A stretch of DNA of 64,000 nucleotides from positions 1,103,001 through 1,167,000 of the forward strand of contig NZ_CP011039.1 of assembly GCF_000238255.3 (NCBI RefSeq), read 5' to 3'. Positions 63,777 to 64,000 of this stretch are shown piece by piece; the stretch's first letter is position 1, and every line of letters begins with the position of its first letter. The DNA comes from Pseudoalteromonas spongiae UST010723-006 (GTDB lineage: Bacteria; Pseudomonadota; Gammaproteobacteria; Enterobacterales; Alteromonadaceae). The notes beneath the pieces were generated by a model. It ran no database searches. It was not told the origin of the DNA and saw only the letters and a program-made list of their open reading frames with translations. The translations under genes and the position numbers were made by a program.

Positions 63777-64000
63777 CGTCAATAACCTGCAAGCTACCGG
63801 TGATAAATGTCGCTTTATCACTGACCAAAAAGCCAATGTAATCTGCTACCTCAGTTGCCTGACCTAAACGGTTAAGCGGTTGTAGTGCTTCTTCTTCAGC
63901 GTGTACTTCGGCCTTGTTAGCGCCGCTTTTTTCACAGTAACTATCTATAGCTGCATGATAAAGCGGTGTTTCAATGGTACCTGGACAAACAGCGTTGGCA
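63757..64000 (-). CDS. short-chain dehydrogenase/reductase, C-terminal part (partial)
   Basis: The minus-strand frame from the window edge encodes about 80 residues: NAVCPGTIETPLYHAAID, then QPLNRLGQATEVADYIGFL and ITGSLQVIDGGYTAQ at the stop. These are the C-terminal hallmarks of the classical SDR family (the PG-T-P loop and the terminal DGG). The cofactor-binding and catalytic Tyr-Lys part lies beyond the window. It overlaps the amidohydrolase start by 20 nt. Confidence 0.9.
   Translation of the reverse strand, partial: ANAVCPGTIETPLYHAAIDSYCEKSGANKAEVHAEEEALQPLNRLGQATEVADYIGFLVSDKATFITGSLQVIDGGYTAQ

Overview
The window is a piece of a gammaproteobacterial chromosome, most like Pseudoalteromonas or a close relative in the Alteromonadales. 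This rests on the housekeeping synteny (rlmE-ftsH-folP-glmM-tpiA-secG-tRNA-Leu, gloB-yafS-rnhA-dnaQ, cmoAB near aspS, ruvCAB next to tolQRAB-pal-cpoB), on long tandem arrays of identical tRNA genes, and on families typical of that group (TIGR03503, DUF3334, ExeM-like extracellular nuclease). No species is assigned.

Layout. 1-5.7 kb: end of rlmE, then ftsH, folP, glmM, tpiA, secG and tRNA-Leu(GAG). 5.8-10 kb: a phosphorelay cassette (hybrid histidine kinase, Hpt protein, receiver protein). 10.2-13.4 kb: a DcuC/YfcC-type transporter and the divergent queuosine genes queC/queE. 13.4-20.2 kb: mltD, gloB, a yafS-like methyltransferase, a second metallo-beta-lactamase-fold hydrolase, rnhA, dnaQ and a TIGR03503 protein. 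20.2-20.9 kb: six identical tRNA-Asp genes behind a strong promoter. 21-29.5 kb: a small membrane protein, an orphan MSHA-type pilin, a two-gene ABC transporter, an unknown anchored protein, fadE with a FadR-type operator, and small membrane/DUF4124 genes followed by a YafJ-like amidotransferase. 29.6-34 kb: a DUF3108 protein, purN, purM, cmoB, cmoA. 34-38 kb: a DUF3334 (CheX-like) protein, a prodomain-like protein followed by a secreted metzincin, a YgjP-like metallopeptidase and a YecE-like DUF72 protein. 38-43 kb: aspS, a chemoreceptor and a DUF418 protein. 43.3-51 kb: ruvCAB, an AT-rich gap with a candidate small RNA, and tolQRAB-pal-cpoB. 51-53.1 kb: five identical tRNA-Lys genes, nadA and tRNA-Ser(GGA). 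53.07-58.70 kb: a low-GC island between copies of the tRNA-Ser 3' end. 59.2-64 kb: an ExeM/NucH-type nuclease, a phosphotransferase, an amidohydrolase and the end of a short-chain dehydrogenase.

Most accessory-looking part: the tRNA-Ser island. It carries only a NYN/OST-HTH putative RNase and a 1288-residue membrane-anchored YobI-type P-loop NTPase, with no integrase left. This is the best candidate here for an undescribed system, possibly defence or conflict related; that role is inference. Other signals: (1) ten of eleven tandem tRNA-Asp and tRNA-Lys genes are flanked by their own complementary spacer arms, with a different sequence for each copy, implying selection for an extended acceptor stem in the precursor; (2) a metzincin whose prodomain-like partner is encoded by a separate membrane-anchored gene just upstream; (3) a standalone small-RNA candidate between ruvB and tolQ, where ybgC would usually be.
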